From the NCBI RefSeq assembly GCF_900114585.1, contig NZ_FOTL01000001.1, positions 1-64,000 of the forward strand: a DNA stretch of 64,000 bases. Direction: 5' to 3'. Below, one piece after another: positions 36,742 to 46,837 of this stretch. This stretch comes from Methanobrevibacter olleyae. GTDB lineage: Archaea > Methanobacteriota > Methanobacteria > Methanobacteriales > Methanobacteriaceae. Both the position numbers and the translations under genes were made by a program. Under the pieces are notes generated by a model. The model was not told the origin of the DNA and searched no databases. It saw only the letters and a list, made by a program, of their open reading frames with translations. Every line of letters begins with the position of its first letter. The stretch's first letter is position 1.

Positions 36742-37908
36742 TTAAATAGACCTAGATATCTCATCCAAATCATTAATAAACTCAATTAGATGTTCTTTTT
36801 TAATATGATTCATTAAAATAATCCTAATTGCCTTAGGGTAAGAAGAACAAGATATTTTCCAATTTCTATCTTCAAGCAATCTTGCTAATTCACCAGTTTC
36901 TAAATTCGGATGATTAAAGACAATTATATTTAATTTAGGTTCAACAATCAAATCATAACCTAATTTTTTAATATTTTCTGCTAAAAAATGAGTTTTTTCT
37001 AAAGCTATTTCAGCATGCTTTCTATAGCCTTCCCTACCTAAGTAACTCATTACAGCATAGGTTGCAGCTGCTGAAGCACCTAAACGAGTACCAACAATAG
37101 TAGATTGATTTTTAATAGTTAAATAAGGAGAATCAACAGACATTGCATCTAAAAAGGATTGATTCCTGAATAAAATACATCCTGAAGGAATAGGTGAGAG
37201 TCCCATTTTATGAGGATCTATAGTAATAGATTTAACACCTTCAATTGAAAAGTCAAAGTTTGGTAAATCATAGCCCTTTTCTTTTAAGAAAGGAATAGAA
37301 AAGCCACCAAATGCAGCGTCTACATGTAGGTGAATATCATTTTGGGTAGCAATTTTAGATAAATTTTCAATTGAATCAATCATTCCTAATTCAGTAGTAC
37401 CTGCAATACCAACGATAGCTACAGTATTATCATTAATATTTTCTTTAACTAAATCAGTATTAATGGAATAATTTTCATCCAAAGCTATATGAATTAATTT
37501 TAAATTAAGCATATCTGCCGCTTTTTTAAAAGAAAAATGAGCAGATTTAGAAACTATAATTTCACCATTTTTAATCCCTTTACTGCCTCTTGCAATATTT
37601 CTTGCAGATCTAATTGCCATGATATTTGCTTCTGTACCACCTGTAACAATATGACCTACAGGATTTTCTATTGATAAAAAAGAACCAATCATTTTTAAAG
37701 CTTTATTTTCAATTAATTTAGTTCCTTTAAAGAGACCTGGATCCCCTAAATTAGAATCAATAAATTTAAAAAAGGCTTCTTTTGCAATAGGATGGGCCTC
37801 TGTACACATAGAACCTAAAATTCTACCATCAGAATATTTACAATCCATTGCTTGAAATTTATCTAATTGATTAAAAATATCATCATGGGATTTTGGTTTT
37901 TCATTCAT
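36742..37908 (-). CDS. mfnA: L-tyrosine/L-aspartate decarboxylase MfnA
   Basis: 388 residues, full length. PLP-fold group II decarboxylase motifs: [40 protein letters not shown], and [13 protein letters not shown] with the PLP Lys at about 234. In methanogens MfnA makes tyramine for methanofuran; it may also make beta-alanine from aspartate for CoA. AAGGTAAT precedes the ATG. It stands as a single gene. Confidence 0.92.
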   Translation of the reverse strand: MNEKPKSHDDIFNQLDKFQAMDCKYSDGRILGSMCTEAHPIAKEAFFKFIDSNLGDPGLFKGTKLIENKALKMIGSFLSIENPVGHIVTGGTEANIMAIRSARNIARGSKGIKNGEIIVSKSAHFSFKKAADMLNLKLIHIALDENYSINTDLVKENINDNTVAIVGIAGTTELGMIDSIENLSKIATQNDIHLHVDAAFGGFSIPFLKEKGYDLPNFDFSIEGVKSITIDPHKMGLSPIPSGCILFRNQSFLDAMSVDSPYLTIKNQSTIVGTRLGASAAATYAVMSYLGREGYRKHAEIALEKTHFLAENIKKLGYDLIVEPKLNIIVFNHPNLETGELARLLEDRNWKISCSSYPKAIRIILMNHIKKEHLIEFINDLDEISRSI

Positions 37909-38105
37909 AAAGATTACCTTAAAATTAAAATAAATATTCTATTTTTTAAATACTGTCCAATAAACATTAACCTAAAGAGATAATTAGGAAAAATAAATTA
38001 AAAATAAGCTAAGTTAATTAAAATAATATTAAAAAAATAAAAATAATTTAAAAATAAAAAATAAAGATTTAAAAGAATAAACTTTTAAATCAAAGCAATT
38101 TAGAA

Positions 38106-40379
38106 TTATAATTGCTTTCTTGCCACATCAAGCACAATTTTCTTTTCAGCTCTTGCAACAGTTTTTCTTACTTCTTCTACAGCATCGATATTAGAAGAAA
38201 CACTAGTGATTCCGAATTTAACAAGTTTTTCTACAATATGAGGTACACTACCTGCTTGGCCACAGATACTACAAGCTACACCTGCTGCTGCACAATGTTT
38301 GATAGTTCTTTCAATTAATGCCATTACTGCAGGGTGTTCTTCACTGTAGTGTTTTGCTACATATTCATTGTTACGATCAACTGCAAGTGTGTATTGAGTT
38401 AAGTCATTAGTTCCAAGACTTACAAAATCAATTCCTTCTGCAATGTAATCATCAATGATGATAGCTGCTGATGGAACTTCAACCATCATACCAAATTCAA
38501 CATCAACTTGAGGTACTAAACCTACTTCTGCACATAATTCTTTTGCTCTTCTAAGTTCAGATGGATGTTGAGATAATGGAATCATAATTCCAATATTTTG
38601 ATATCCTTTATCATGAAGCTTTTTAATTGCCTTAAATTCTGCTTTTAAGATTTCAGGTTCATCTAATTCTCTTCTGATACCTCTCCAACCAAGCATTGGG
38701 TTGTGTTCTCTTGGTTCATTTTCCCCACCTTTAAGGGTAATAAATTCATCAGTTGGAGCATCAAGAGTTCTGTACCATACTTTTTTTGGATAGAATTCAT
38801 CAGCTACTTTTAAAACACTTTCAGCAATCACATTTACTAATTTATCTTCTTCACCATCAAGGATGAATTTTTTAGGGTGAATACCAGTAGATAACATCAT
38901 ATGTTCTGTTCTAAGTAAACCTACACCATCAGCACCAGTAGCTGCTGCTTTAGAAGCTGCTTCAGCCATACTTACATTAGCTTTAACTTCAGTAACAGTA
39001 ATTAAAGGAGTTGCAGATACCTGTACTGCACTAGCACTAGTCTCTTCAGATTCAGCACCTTTGATGATTCCTTTATATACTAAACCTTTTTTACCATCTG
39101 CAGTTACTTCATCATTTTCTTTTAAGCTAGTAGTTGCATCCCCAGTACCTACTACACAAGGAATTCCTAATTCTCTTGAGATAATAGCTGCATGGCAGGT
39201 TACTCCACCTTCATCAGTTACAATACCGGTAGCTCTTTTCATAGCAGGTACCATATCAGGAGTAGTCATGGTAGTTACCATTACATCTCCATCTTGAACT
39301 TTATCAAGCTCATCAAGACTTAAGATAACTTTTACAGTACCAGACGCTAAACCTGGACTTGCTCCAAGACCTTTAATCAATACTTCCAAATCCACTTCTT
39401 CAGAAGATTCCTTTTCTCCATCCCCTAATGTAGTGATTGGTCTAGATTGTAATAAGAATAATTCCCCATCATGGAAAGCCCATTCAGTATCTTGTGGCTT
39501 ACCGTAGTGACCTTCTACTCTTTTAGCCATTTCAACAAGTTCTATTAATTCTTCATCAGATAAAACTCTTTCATTTCTTAATTCTTCAGGAACTTCTACT
39601 TGAATAGAGGTTCCACCTTCTTCATTAGTGAACATAGTTTTCTTATCACTAATTTTAACATTTAGAATTTCATTGTTTTCTTTTGCTACAGCATAGTTAT
39701 CAGGAGTAACAGACCCACTAACAACAGATTCACCAAGTCCCCAAGATCCTTCAATTAATGCAATATTTTCACCAGTAGATGGATTTACAGTAAACATTAC
39801 ACCTGCTTTATCAGAATCAACCATTTGTTGAACTACTACTGCAATATAAACTTGAGAATGTTCAAAGTTATTTTCTTCCCTATAGAAAATAGCTCTTGCC
39901 TCAAATAAAGAAGCCCAACATTTTCTTACATATTCAATTACATTTTTTAAACCTTGAACATGTAAAAAAGTATCTTGCTGACCTGCAAATGATGCCTCTG
40001 GTAAATCTTCAGCAGTAGCAGAAGAACGAATAGCTACATCTGCTTCTTCTTCTCCAACTCTTTGAGATAATTGATTATAAGCTTCAATAATATAAGTAGA
40101 AATATCTTCAGGTATAGGAGTTTCAATGATAATTTCTTTAATTTCCTCAGCAGCTTCTTGAAGCTCTTTAGTGTTATTAATATCCACTTGGTCTAAAATA
40201 TCCATAACACTATTAAAAATCCCAGTATCTCTCATAAACTTATCATAAGTTTTAGAGGTTACAACAAAACCTGGAGGAACAGAAATACCTGCTTGGGTTA
40301 ACTCACCTAAATTAGCGCCTTTTCCACCAGCAATACCTAAATCATCTTTGCTTAAATCTTCAAACTTTTTAACATACAT
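38106..40379 (-). CDS. ppsA: Phosphoenolpyruvate synthase
   Basis: 757 residues, the normal length. The N-terminal ATP-grasp-like PEP/pyruvate binding domain starts KGANLGELTQAGISVPPGFV and includes AIRSSATAEDLPEASFAGQ. The swivelling His domain has GGVTCHAAI with phospho-His at about 396. The C-terminal barrel has LLRTEHMML, FVSLGTNDLTQYTLAVDRN and CSICGQAGS. It makes PEP from pyruvate, AMP and phosphate, the entry to gluconeogenesis from C1-derived acetyl units. GGGTGA precedes the ATG. Confidence 0.96.
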   Translation of the reverse strand: MYVKKFEDLSKDDLGIAGGKGANLGELTQAGISVPPGFVVTSKTYDKFMRDTGIFNSVMDILDQVDINNTKELQEAAEEIKEIIIETPIPEDISTYIIEAYNQLSQRVGEEEADVAIRSSATAEDLPEASFAGQQDTFLHVQGLKNVIEYVRKCWASLFEARAIFYREENNFEHSQVYIAVVVQQMVDSDKAGVMFTVNPSTGENIALIEGSWGLGESVVSGSVTPDNYAVAKENNEILNVKISDKKTMFTNEEGGTSIQVEVPEELRNERVLSDEELIELVEMAKRVEGHYGKPQDTEWAFHDGELFLLQSRPITTLGDGEKESSEEVDLEVLIKGLGASPGLASGTVKVILSLDELDKVQDGDVMVTTMTTPDMVPAMKRATGIVTDEGGVTCHAAIISRELGIPCVVGTGDATTSLKENDEVTADGKKGLVYKGIIKGAESEETSASAVQVSATPLITVTEVKANVSMAEAASKAAATGADGVGLLRTEHMMLSTGIHPKKFILDGEEDKLVNVIAESVLKVADEFYPKKVWYRTLDAPTDEFITLKGGENEPREHNPMLGWRGIRRELDEPEILKAEFKAIKKLHDKGYQNIGIMIPLSQHPSELRRAKELCAEVGLVPQVDVEFGMMVEVPSAAIIIDDYIAEGIDFVSLGTNDLTQYTLAVDRNNEYVAKHYSEEHPAVMALIERTIKHCAAAGVACSICGQAGSVPHIVEKLVKFGITSVSSNIDAVEEVRKTVARAEKKIVLDVARKQL

Positions 40380-40541
40380 TGTTCTTCACCCTTAAATAAA
40401 CACATTTTTTAAACAATTTACACTAAAATTGAATGATAATAATGTTTGGATATAAATAAATTCCAAATAAATATTATATAATTAAAAAAAAATTAAGTTT
40501 TAAAATTTGATTTGAAAGCTTTAATTAAAAAGTCTTAAGAC

Positions 40542-41024
40542 TTATTTAATTAATTCTGCACCTTTTTCAATAACAATTCTACAAGAAACTGGTAATTTCA
40601 TACTTGCTCTTTTTAAAGCAACTTTAGCATCTTCGAAGTTTTTAGGGTTTACATCAATAGACATAACTTTTTGATTAGTTTTTACAAGTGCTTCTACACT
40701 AATTGCCTTACCAAAAGCATTTCTCATACCACTTTGTACCCTATCTGCTCCTGCACCAGTAGCCATTGGATTTTCTCTTACAATGTTATGAGGGTATACT
40801 CTTAATTTTAAATGATATCCTAATCTACCAGCAGATCTTTGCATGTATCTATTAGAAGCAATACGAGCTGCTTCTAAAGCATTATGCCTAATTTGAGCTG
40901 GTTTTTTAACTGCTAAAGATACTCTTACTGGGAAATCCTCAGATAAATTACCCATATCATATTGAACAATTCTGTTATTTGGTATTTTTCTAATATATTC
41001 TCTTCTTGAATAAGCACGAACCAT
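40542..41024 (-). CDS. rpl10e: Large subunit ribosomal protein L10e (uL16)
   Basis: 160 residues. Recognisable from [19 protein letters not shown] at the N-terminus, [40 protein letters not shown] and [10 protein letters not shown]. It sits near the peptidyl-transferase region of the 50S subunit. The ribosome binding site TATGGAGGA is strong. A TATA-like TTTTATACA about 37 bases ahead of the ATG suggests a short leader. Confidence 0.95.
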   Translation of the reverse strand: MVRAYSRREYIRKIPNNRIVQYDMGNLSEDFPVRVSLAVKKPAQIRHNALEAARIASNRYMQRSAGRLGYHLKLRVYPHNIVRENPMATGAGADRVQSGMRNAFGKAISVEALVKTNQKVMSIDVNPKNFEDAKVALKRASMKLPVSCRIVIEKGAELIK

Positions 41025-41706
41025 TAAAAGTCCTCCATATAATCATAATTAAGAACCATTGTATAAAAGTTCTTTAGATATTCTATCAATTAAATGAAAA
41101 TTCTAATTAATATTTTATCAACTAATATCTATTTAATTTTAAATGTGTTTTAATACAATTATTCTTTTAAAATTTTTAAATCAACTTAAAGTTGAATGTA
41201 ATAGTTCTATCGGAACATTTGAAAAAATAATAGCTAATTTAAGTACAATCCCATATTAAGAAAATATAATCTATAATTATATTCTTATTATTATACTTAT
41301 CACATATACTAGCCATATAAAATTGAAAAAATTAATAAATACATAATCATTATTAATTTATAAAGTTAGATAGAATAACATTATTTATTTTTTTAAACAT
41401 TAATAAATGTTATTGTTATAAGATTGAAATTTGAAAAAAAATCTATAAAGAACTAGAAAAAAATAAAAAAATTCAAAGTTTACAAAATTAAAATAGAAAG
41501 TAATAATAAAAAAATTCTTTTCAAATTCCAAATTATAATTGAAATCATAAATTAGTTACAAAATTTAATAAACAATATCAAAATAAAATTAATAAAATTA
41601 ATAAAATTAATAAAGTTAAATTAGAAATAAATTAATAAATTAAAATAGCATATTAAAATAGATCAACTTTAATAAATTAATTAACATATTACAAAAAGGT
41701 AAGAAT
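41025..41706. other. Divergent spacer between rpl10e and pcc1
   Basis: 682 bases. The left end holds the rpl10e promoter region. The remainder is A/T-rich with short repeats such as AATAAAATTAATAAAATTAAT near 41583-41620. No additional gene or stable hairpin is apparent. Confidence 0.4.
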
Positions 41707-41952
41707 ATGATTATTAAATCAAATATAAAAATTGAATATGAAAGTCCAAAATATTCTGAAATTGTTTATAAATCTCTTGAAGTAGATAATGAAGGTTTTG
41801 TAGAAAGTGATTTAGAGGAAAATACAATAAATTTTAAAGTTGAAAGTAAAAGTTTAGCTAGTTTTTTAGCTACAGCTGATGATTTAATAGCTTCTGAGAT
41901 ACTTGCTGAAAATATAATAAAAAATACAAATAGTGAAAAATTTAGAAAATGA
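41707..41952 (+). CDS. pcc1: KEOPS complex subunit Pcc1
   Basis: 81 residues, typical Pcc1 size. The pattern of two beta strands and a helix is recognisable from ITIEYES-like KIEYESPKYSEIVYKSLEVD and NTINFKVESKSLASFLATAD, then DDLIASEILAENI. Pcc1 dimerises the KEOPS complex that makes t6A37 in tRNA. AAGGTAAG precedes the ATG. The family is short and divergent, so the call rests on pattern rather than invariant residues. Confidence 0.75.
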   Translation: MIIKSNIKIEYESPKYSEIVYKSLEVDNEGFVESDLEENTINFKVESKSLASFLATADDLIASEILAENIIKNTNSEKFRK

Positions 41953-42160
41953 TAATAAAAAACTTAAAGAATATAAAAAATAAGATTTTAAAAGATAAAC
42001 TTAATAACAATTAAAACTATAAATATATATCAATATTTTTGTTTAATCAAAATTAAATAAAAATTTAAAAATTTATATTAAATATTTTAAAAATTTAATA
42101 TTAAATATTTTAAAAATATTTTAAATTTATATTTATTATTAATATTGATGAAGTGTTAAT

Positions 42161-43375
42161 ATGGAATGTCATAATCATCCGGATAGAGAGGCTATGGCAA
42201 ATTGTTCAGTTTGTGGAAAAGCAATTTGTCAAGATTGTAGTATGGAAATTGCAGGAAATATTTATTGTAAAGATTGTGTAAATGAAATCGTTACAAAAAG
42301 TATTTTGGAAAAGGCGACTCAAGAGCAAAATAATGCTCCAAAGCAAACATTAACTGAAAAACCTATAGGTGAAATTAAAGATGAACCTATGGATCTTATT
42401 GAACCAATAGAACCGATTACCCCAATTCAAGCAGAAGAGCGTGAAAGTGAGGAAGAACTTATAAATCAAGTAGAGAAAGCTCCTGAAAACTATGAAACTG
42501 ATTACGAATATGAAACTGAATATGTCGAAACTTATGAAGAAGATGGTACTGAAGATAGCTACTATGAAAATCCTGAGCTAATTCCAGAACCCGAACCTGA
42601 ATACAAAGAACATGAAAGACAAGTAAAAGCAAAAGCTAATGCAAAAAAAGACTCTATTGAACCAATCCATACTGGAAATAGAGCTGAAGATTATTATGAA
42701 GAACCTATTCCTAGTGAAGCTCCGAGTAATGAACTTGAAGCAAAATATGAAAGATACTTAGAAGATCTATATTATGACGAAGAAGATGTAGATAATGTAA
42801 TTCCTCAAGAGCTTCTTGAAGAAAAGGTTCCTAGAGCTAGGCCTCCTAGAGAAAGACAAATAAGAAGAGGTCCAAGACCTGCAGAATATGATGAATATTA
42901 TGAAGGTCCTAGAAGACATAGACCTAAAAATTATCCTGATTCAAATAATGGGGAATATTATATCAATCCTAGAGAAGAATATGAGGATGATTTTATTGTT
43001 CCTTCACATCGTAGAAACAGAAGAGATGCTGAAAGTTATGAAGATTTAAAAAGAAGAATCGAAAGAAACTATGAAAGGGAACAAGAAGCTAAGAAAAAAG
43101 ATCCTTTTAGAAGATTTAAAAAACCTAGACATGACTATGATGAACTAGAAAATATCCAAGAAATGCATAGATTCTCAGAATTAGGGGAAGAAGAAAGTGA
43201 AAAACTTACAGTTACTGAAATCATTCTTGCAGTAATCTTAATCATTTTAATTATAATGCTTATTTTATATGTGGTATATTTATTTAGATTAAGCGGAGAT
43301 TATACTAGTTTCATTGAAGCTATTATTGGATTAGTTCAAAATCCTGGTGAATTTATCAGTAATATGTTAAATTAA
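42161..43375 (+). CDS. B-box-type zinc-finger protein with a C-terminal membrane helix
   Basis: 404 residues, no named function. Residues 1-45 are a B-box-like zinc finger: MECHNHPDREAMANCSVCGK then CQDC, YCKDC. Residues 60-330 are disordered, acidic then Arg/Pro rich, with IEPIEPITPIQAEE and DSIEPIHTGN, which resemble the PIHAE repeats of the protein at 11049-13094. One strong membrane helix (around residues 350-375, AVILIILIIMLILYVVYLF) ends the chain with a short tail. It may anchor a zinc-finger domain at the membrane. The ribosome binding site is weak (GAAGTGTT). Confidence 0.65.
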   Translation: MECHNHPDREAMANCSVCGKAICQDCSMEIAGNIYCKDCVNEIVTKSILEKATQEQNNAPKQTLTEKPIGEIKDEPMDLIEPIEPITPIQAEERESEEELINQVEKAPENYETDYEYETEYVETYEEDGTEDSYYENPELIPEPEPEYKEHERQVKAKANAKKDSIEPIHTGNRAEDYYEEPIPSEAPSNELEAKYERYLEDLYYDEEDVDNVIPQELLEEKVPRARPPRERQIRRGPRPAEYDEYYEGPRRHRPKNYPDSNNGEYYINPREEYEDDFIVPSHRRNRRDAESYEDLKRRIERNYEREQEAKKKDPFRRFKKPRHDYDELENIQEMHRFSELGEEESEKLTVTEIILAVILIILIIMLILYVVYLFRLSGDYTSFIEAIIGLVQNPGEFISNMLN

Positions 43376-43767
43376 ATTTAAATAGAGAATTTTATATTCT
43401 CTATCTTTTTATTAACACTTTATTTTATTTTTTTTATTAATTTTTACTATTTTTTATTTTTTCTAAATTTTTTAGTACTGTTTTTTCAAATCAATTATTT
43501 TTAATGAATTTTTAATTAAATATTTCCATCATACAACTCGATTTTTTTTTAACTTTTAATTTTAATACCCTATAAAAAATTCATTCTAATAATTTTAAAA
43601 AAATATCTAATTTTAAATAATATATAAAATATTTAAATAGAATATAAAAAGTTAGAAAATAATATTAAAAAAATAAAAATAAAAACTAAAAAGAATAAAA
43701 ATAGTAAAAAATATTAAAAAAATAAAAACTAAAAAGAATAAAAAAAGTAAAAGAAAAATTAAAATAA
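43376..43767. other. Convergent spacer after the B-box protein gene
   Basis: 392 bases between convergent genes. It begins with the terminator above. The right end (43660-43760) consists of two rounds of AAAATAAAAACTAAAAAGAA-type repeats; read on the minus strand they are T-rich and could end transcription of the FKBP gene. Confidence 0.4.
43382..43410 (+). terminator. Terminator of the B-box protein gene
   Basis: ATAGAGAAT (43382-43390) and ATTCTCTAT (43396-43404) pair perfectly over a 5-base loop and are followed by CTTTTT. It lies 7 bases after the stop codon. Confidence 0.75.
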
Positions 43768-44502
43768 TTATTCTTCAGATTCTCCTTCAGGGTCTTCTTC
43801 TACTTTTTTCTCAAATTCATCTACGAATTCAACTTTTTCATAACCCATATTGTCCCAAATGTCTTTTGAAATTCTGAATCTAGCAAAAGTTACATCCATG
43901 TAAGATTTTTGATCAAATCTGGTGATTTCATCTAATTTAATACTTACTTTGTCACCATCAATTTTAATTTCAGTTTTATCTAAATCCATATTAGGGTAAG
44001 AGTAATGTAACTCGATCATACTTTTGATTTTTTCTTCATCTTCATCAATAACTTCTACTACAGAAACATCATATTCTAAGTTCTTACCTGCTAATTCATG
44101 GTTAAAATCAACTTTTACTCTGCCTCCATCTACAGAGATAATTTTACCAGTACCATTGTCAGAAGTAATTTTCATACCTCTAACAGGAGCCATACCTTGT
44201 TTTTTGAATTCTTTCATTGGTATTAATTGAATTAAATTAGGATTTCTTTGGCCAAAACCATTTTCAGGATTTACAGATACATGAATTGCTTCTCCAGCTT
44301 CAGTACCAATAATAGCATTATCAATAGCTTTTAATAAATGATTTCCTCCAACAATAATGGGAATTGGACCATAAACTTTATCTTCTACTAAAATATCTGC
44401 CTCTTTAGCGATATCTTCGGAAGTAGTATCAAACACTTCATCAGTTTCTTTTATTTTACCAGTAAAATTTAATCTTACAAAATCTCCTTCTTGAATTGCC
44501 AT
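43768..44502 (-). CDS. FKBP-type peptidyl-prolyl isomerase, long archaeal form
   Basis: 244 residues. The FKBP core begins GDFVRLNFTGKIKETDEVFD, and an IF (insert-in-flap) domain is indicated by SVNPENGFGQRNPNLIQLI and VDFNHELAGKNLEYDVSV, as in SlyD and archaeal 26-30 kDa FKBPs. The C-terminal 90 residues are the extra domain of the long archaeal form and end in an acidic tail. It helps protein folding in the cytosol. AGGAGA precedes the ATG. Confidence 0.9.
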   Translation of the reverse strand: MAIQEGDFVRLNFTGKIKETDEVFDTTSEDIAKEADILVEDKVYGPIPIIVGGNHLLKAIDNAIIGTEAGEAIHVSVNPENGFGQRNPNLIQLIPMKEFKKQGMAPVRGMKITSDNGTGKIISVDGGRVKVDFNHELAGKNLEYDVSVVEVIDEDEEKIKSMIELHYSYPNMDLDKTEIKIDGDKVSIKLDEITRFDQKSYMDVTFARFRISKDIWDNMGYEKVEFVDEFEKKVEEDPEGESEE

Positions 44503-44967
44503 AAATAATTCTCCTATAATCTTTATGTAGATTAATCACATTATATCATAAAAAATATGTCATTAACTTTCACAGACATACTCATAGTACTCCAATTGAA
44601 ATTTAATCTAAATTAATATTTAAAATATCTGAATTAAAATTACCCATTAGAAATAAAATGTAATTAACAATAAAATTGAATAATAAATTTAAAATTTAAC
44701 ATCCATAATTAAAATATTAATTAATCAAAAATTTTATAATTTTAAATTTTTTATTTATAATTTTTTCAACTAATCAAATATTCATTATATATTTTTAATA
44801 AGTAATATTATATAATATTTACTAAAAAATATTAACTTTCAGGTATTAAAAAAACATGACAAAAATAGTTTAAAAAAAGAAAAGATAAAAATTAAAAAAT
44901 TTATTATTTATACACTATTATCAAAAAACTAAAAAATTTCAGTGCTTTTTAAAATCATTACTAAAAA
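44503..44967. other. Spacer between FKBP and the TmcAL-like gene
   Basis: 465 bases between two minus-strand genes. The FKBP promoter should be in 44520-44600. The rest is A/T-rich without clear repeats, hairpins or reading frames. Confidence 0.35.
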
Positions 44968-46140
44968 TTATAAAACCTCAATATTATTTACAAAAATTTT
45001 ATCATTGAAGAAGACCTTTTCTTTAAATTCATTTAATACCTTCTCATTTTTATAATTTAAAACACGAACAGTGCTAGGATAATTATTAATATATTCTGAA
45101 ATAGTATCTGCATTAATCCTTGTTTCTAATATACTCAAAACTCTATTTTTAAAATGACTGCTAAAGCCATAAAAAATAGAATTTTCAATTTCTGAAACAG
45201 ATTCAAATGGTTTTATTTCACGTTGATTAATTAATTCATTAGCTAATTTATCATTGAAGAAATTTAATTTAATCAAATCATCGAAAGATAAGTTGTTCGC
45301 AGAATCAATTATATACTCATCAAGTCTTAAATCATGTAGTGGAGCTCTATCAGCATTAATTTCTCTTTCTAAAATCCTAATTGTTTCACTAGGTAACATG
45401 AATTTAACAGATTCTAAATCATTTAGAGAACAGGCTTTACGAATTAAAGTTCCGCTAACACCTTCAATCCTTGGAACAAAAATAAATTTATCCTTAAAAT
45501 CAAAGCCTATTTTTTTTAATGATTTAGAAAAGGATACTATAACATAATTATCTTCCTCTAATTTCCCATTATAAATTACTTCATTAGTGTCCATATCAAC
45601 AATTTTATAAGGTTTTGGAGCTATGCCATGACCTAATGAAATTTTTTCTAAAATCTTTTCATAAGCATCAAAGGGCCTATAACCTCTAGGAATAAAATCA
45701 GTATTTAAAGCTTGAAACATTTTTGTTAAACATAAAGAATATTGTCCAGATCCCATAATTCCCATAGGCGGTCCTTCAACAACAATATCTGCACCTACAG
45801 CAATAGCTATTTCTGATCTGACATTCCTGTGCAAAATATATGGTAATCCTCTACCACTTCTCTCAAATAATCCTGGAACAATAGCTACAAACAGTCCATT
45901 AGGAATTTTAGATTTAGCAGTTTTCATACAATGAAAATGACCATTATGAAGAGGAGAATATTCTGTAAAGTCTGCAATTAAAGGTCTTGAATCATCTGAG
46001 ACTTTATTTGAATTTTCATATTCAAAATGATTAACTTGGGCTTTTTGTGAATTTTCAAAATCTTTGAAAAATGTTTTTTTATCCTTTTTTTGAATATTTC
46101 TAATAAAATCAATTGAAGGCATATTATATAATATAAACAT
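44968..46140 (-). CDS. TmcAL/YlbM-like nucleotidyltransferase
   Basis: 390 residues. The nucleotide-binding site is ADFTEYSPLHNGHFHCMKTA with HxGH at residues 65-68, and VEGPPMGIMGSGQYSL and VSGTLIRKA follow. These match the HIGH-type fold of tRNA(Met) cytidine acetate ligase (TmcAL) in bacteria, which modifies the wobble base; the archaeal homologue is not proven to do so. ATG 46140 lacks a ribosome binding site. ATG 46122 lies about 25 bases after a TATA-like TTTATAAA, so a leaderless start there is possible. Confidence 0.65.
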   Translation of the reverse strand: MFILYNMPSIDFIRNIQKKDKKTFFKDFENSQKAQVNHFEYENSNKVSDDSRPLIADFTEYSPLHNGHFHCMKTAKSKIPNGLFVAIVPGLFERSGRGLPYILHRNVRSEIAIAVGADIVVEGPPMGIMGSGQYSLCLTKMFQALNTDFIPRGYRPFDAYEKILEKISLGHGIAPKPYKIVDMDTNEVIYNGKLEEDNYVIVSFSKSLKKIGFDFKDKFIFVPRIEGVSGTLIRKACSLNDLESVKFMLPSETIRILEREINADRAPLHDLRLDEYIIDSANNLSFDDLIKLNFFNDKLANELINQREIKPFESVSEIENSIFYGFSSHFKNRVLSILETRINADTISEYINNYPSTVRVLNYKNEKVLNEFKEKVFFNDKIFVNNIEVL

Positions 46141-46154
46141 TAGAATTTATAAAA

Positions 46155-46334
46155 CTATTCAAAGTCTTCATCAATATTCTCTTCAATCCATAAATTAACT
46201 GCTTCCTCCATAGCTTTACTATACCATTTTGGTTCAAATTTAAATTTTTGAGAGGCCATTTTTCTAAATTTATAATCTAAACTTTTATCAATAACAATTG
46301 TAACTCTTTTTTCACCGCTTTCTTTATAAACCAT
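46155..46334 (-). CDS. Small ribbon-helix-helix-like protein
   Basis: 59 residues. GEKRVTIVIDKSLDYKFRKM starts with a strand followed by a helix, and EEAVNLWIEENIDEDFE forms the last helix, the layout of MetJ/Arc DNA-binding proteins, though the call is from pattern only. The frame extends to 46424, but ATG 46334 is preferred because TGTGATTAT is placed directly before it. It lies 14 bases upstream of the TmcAL-like gene on the same strand and may regulate or be co-expressed with it. Confidence 0.6.
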   Translation of the reverse strand: MVYKESGEKRVTIVIDKSLDYKFRKMASQKFKFEPKWYSKAMEEAVNLWIEENIDEDFE

Positions 46335-46837
46335 ATAATCACAGCATAAGAATTTTATAATCTGTTTTACCATATATAACCATTTATAAAAAAACCATAC
46401 AAAATTAAGTTTTTTTAGAATCACTATAATATATAGTTTTCATTAATAAAAAGATTTTCTATGAAGCTTTAAAATTAAAAAATAAGACTAATAATCAATA
46501 ATTGACTTAAGATTAGAACAATTTTATAAATTTTTACTGAAATTTAATTAATGAAAAAATTAAAAAAATAGAAAAAAATTAAAAAAAATTAAAAAATAAA
46601 GTAAAGTAAAAAAATTAAAAATAAATTTAGTAAAAATTAAAAAATAAAGTAAAGTAAAAAAATTAAAAATAAATTTAGTAAAAATTAATTATAGAAAAAT
46701 CGGAATAAAAAATCCCTATGAATAATTAAAATAATGATTGAATAAAATAAAATAAAATAAATAACCATCAAAAATATTTATCGAATAATAAAATAAAATA
46801 AAGTAGAATTAAAAATAGATAATTTTAATACAAACTA
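46335..46837. other. Spacer with a duplicated A/T block
   Basis: About 500 bases between pyrC and the small RHH-like gene. At about 46595-46690 a block of some 50 bases starting AATAAAGTAAAGTAAAAAAA is present twice. No gene is seen; the RHH promoter is likely just above 46340. Confidence 0.45.
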
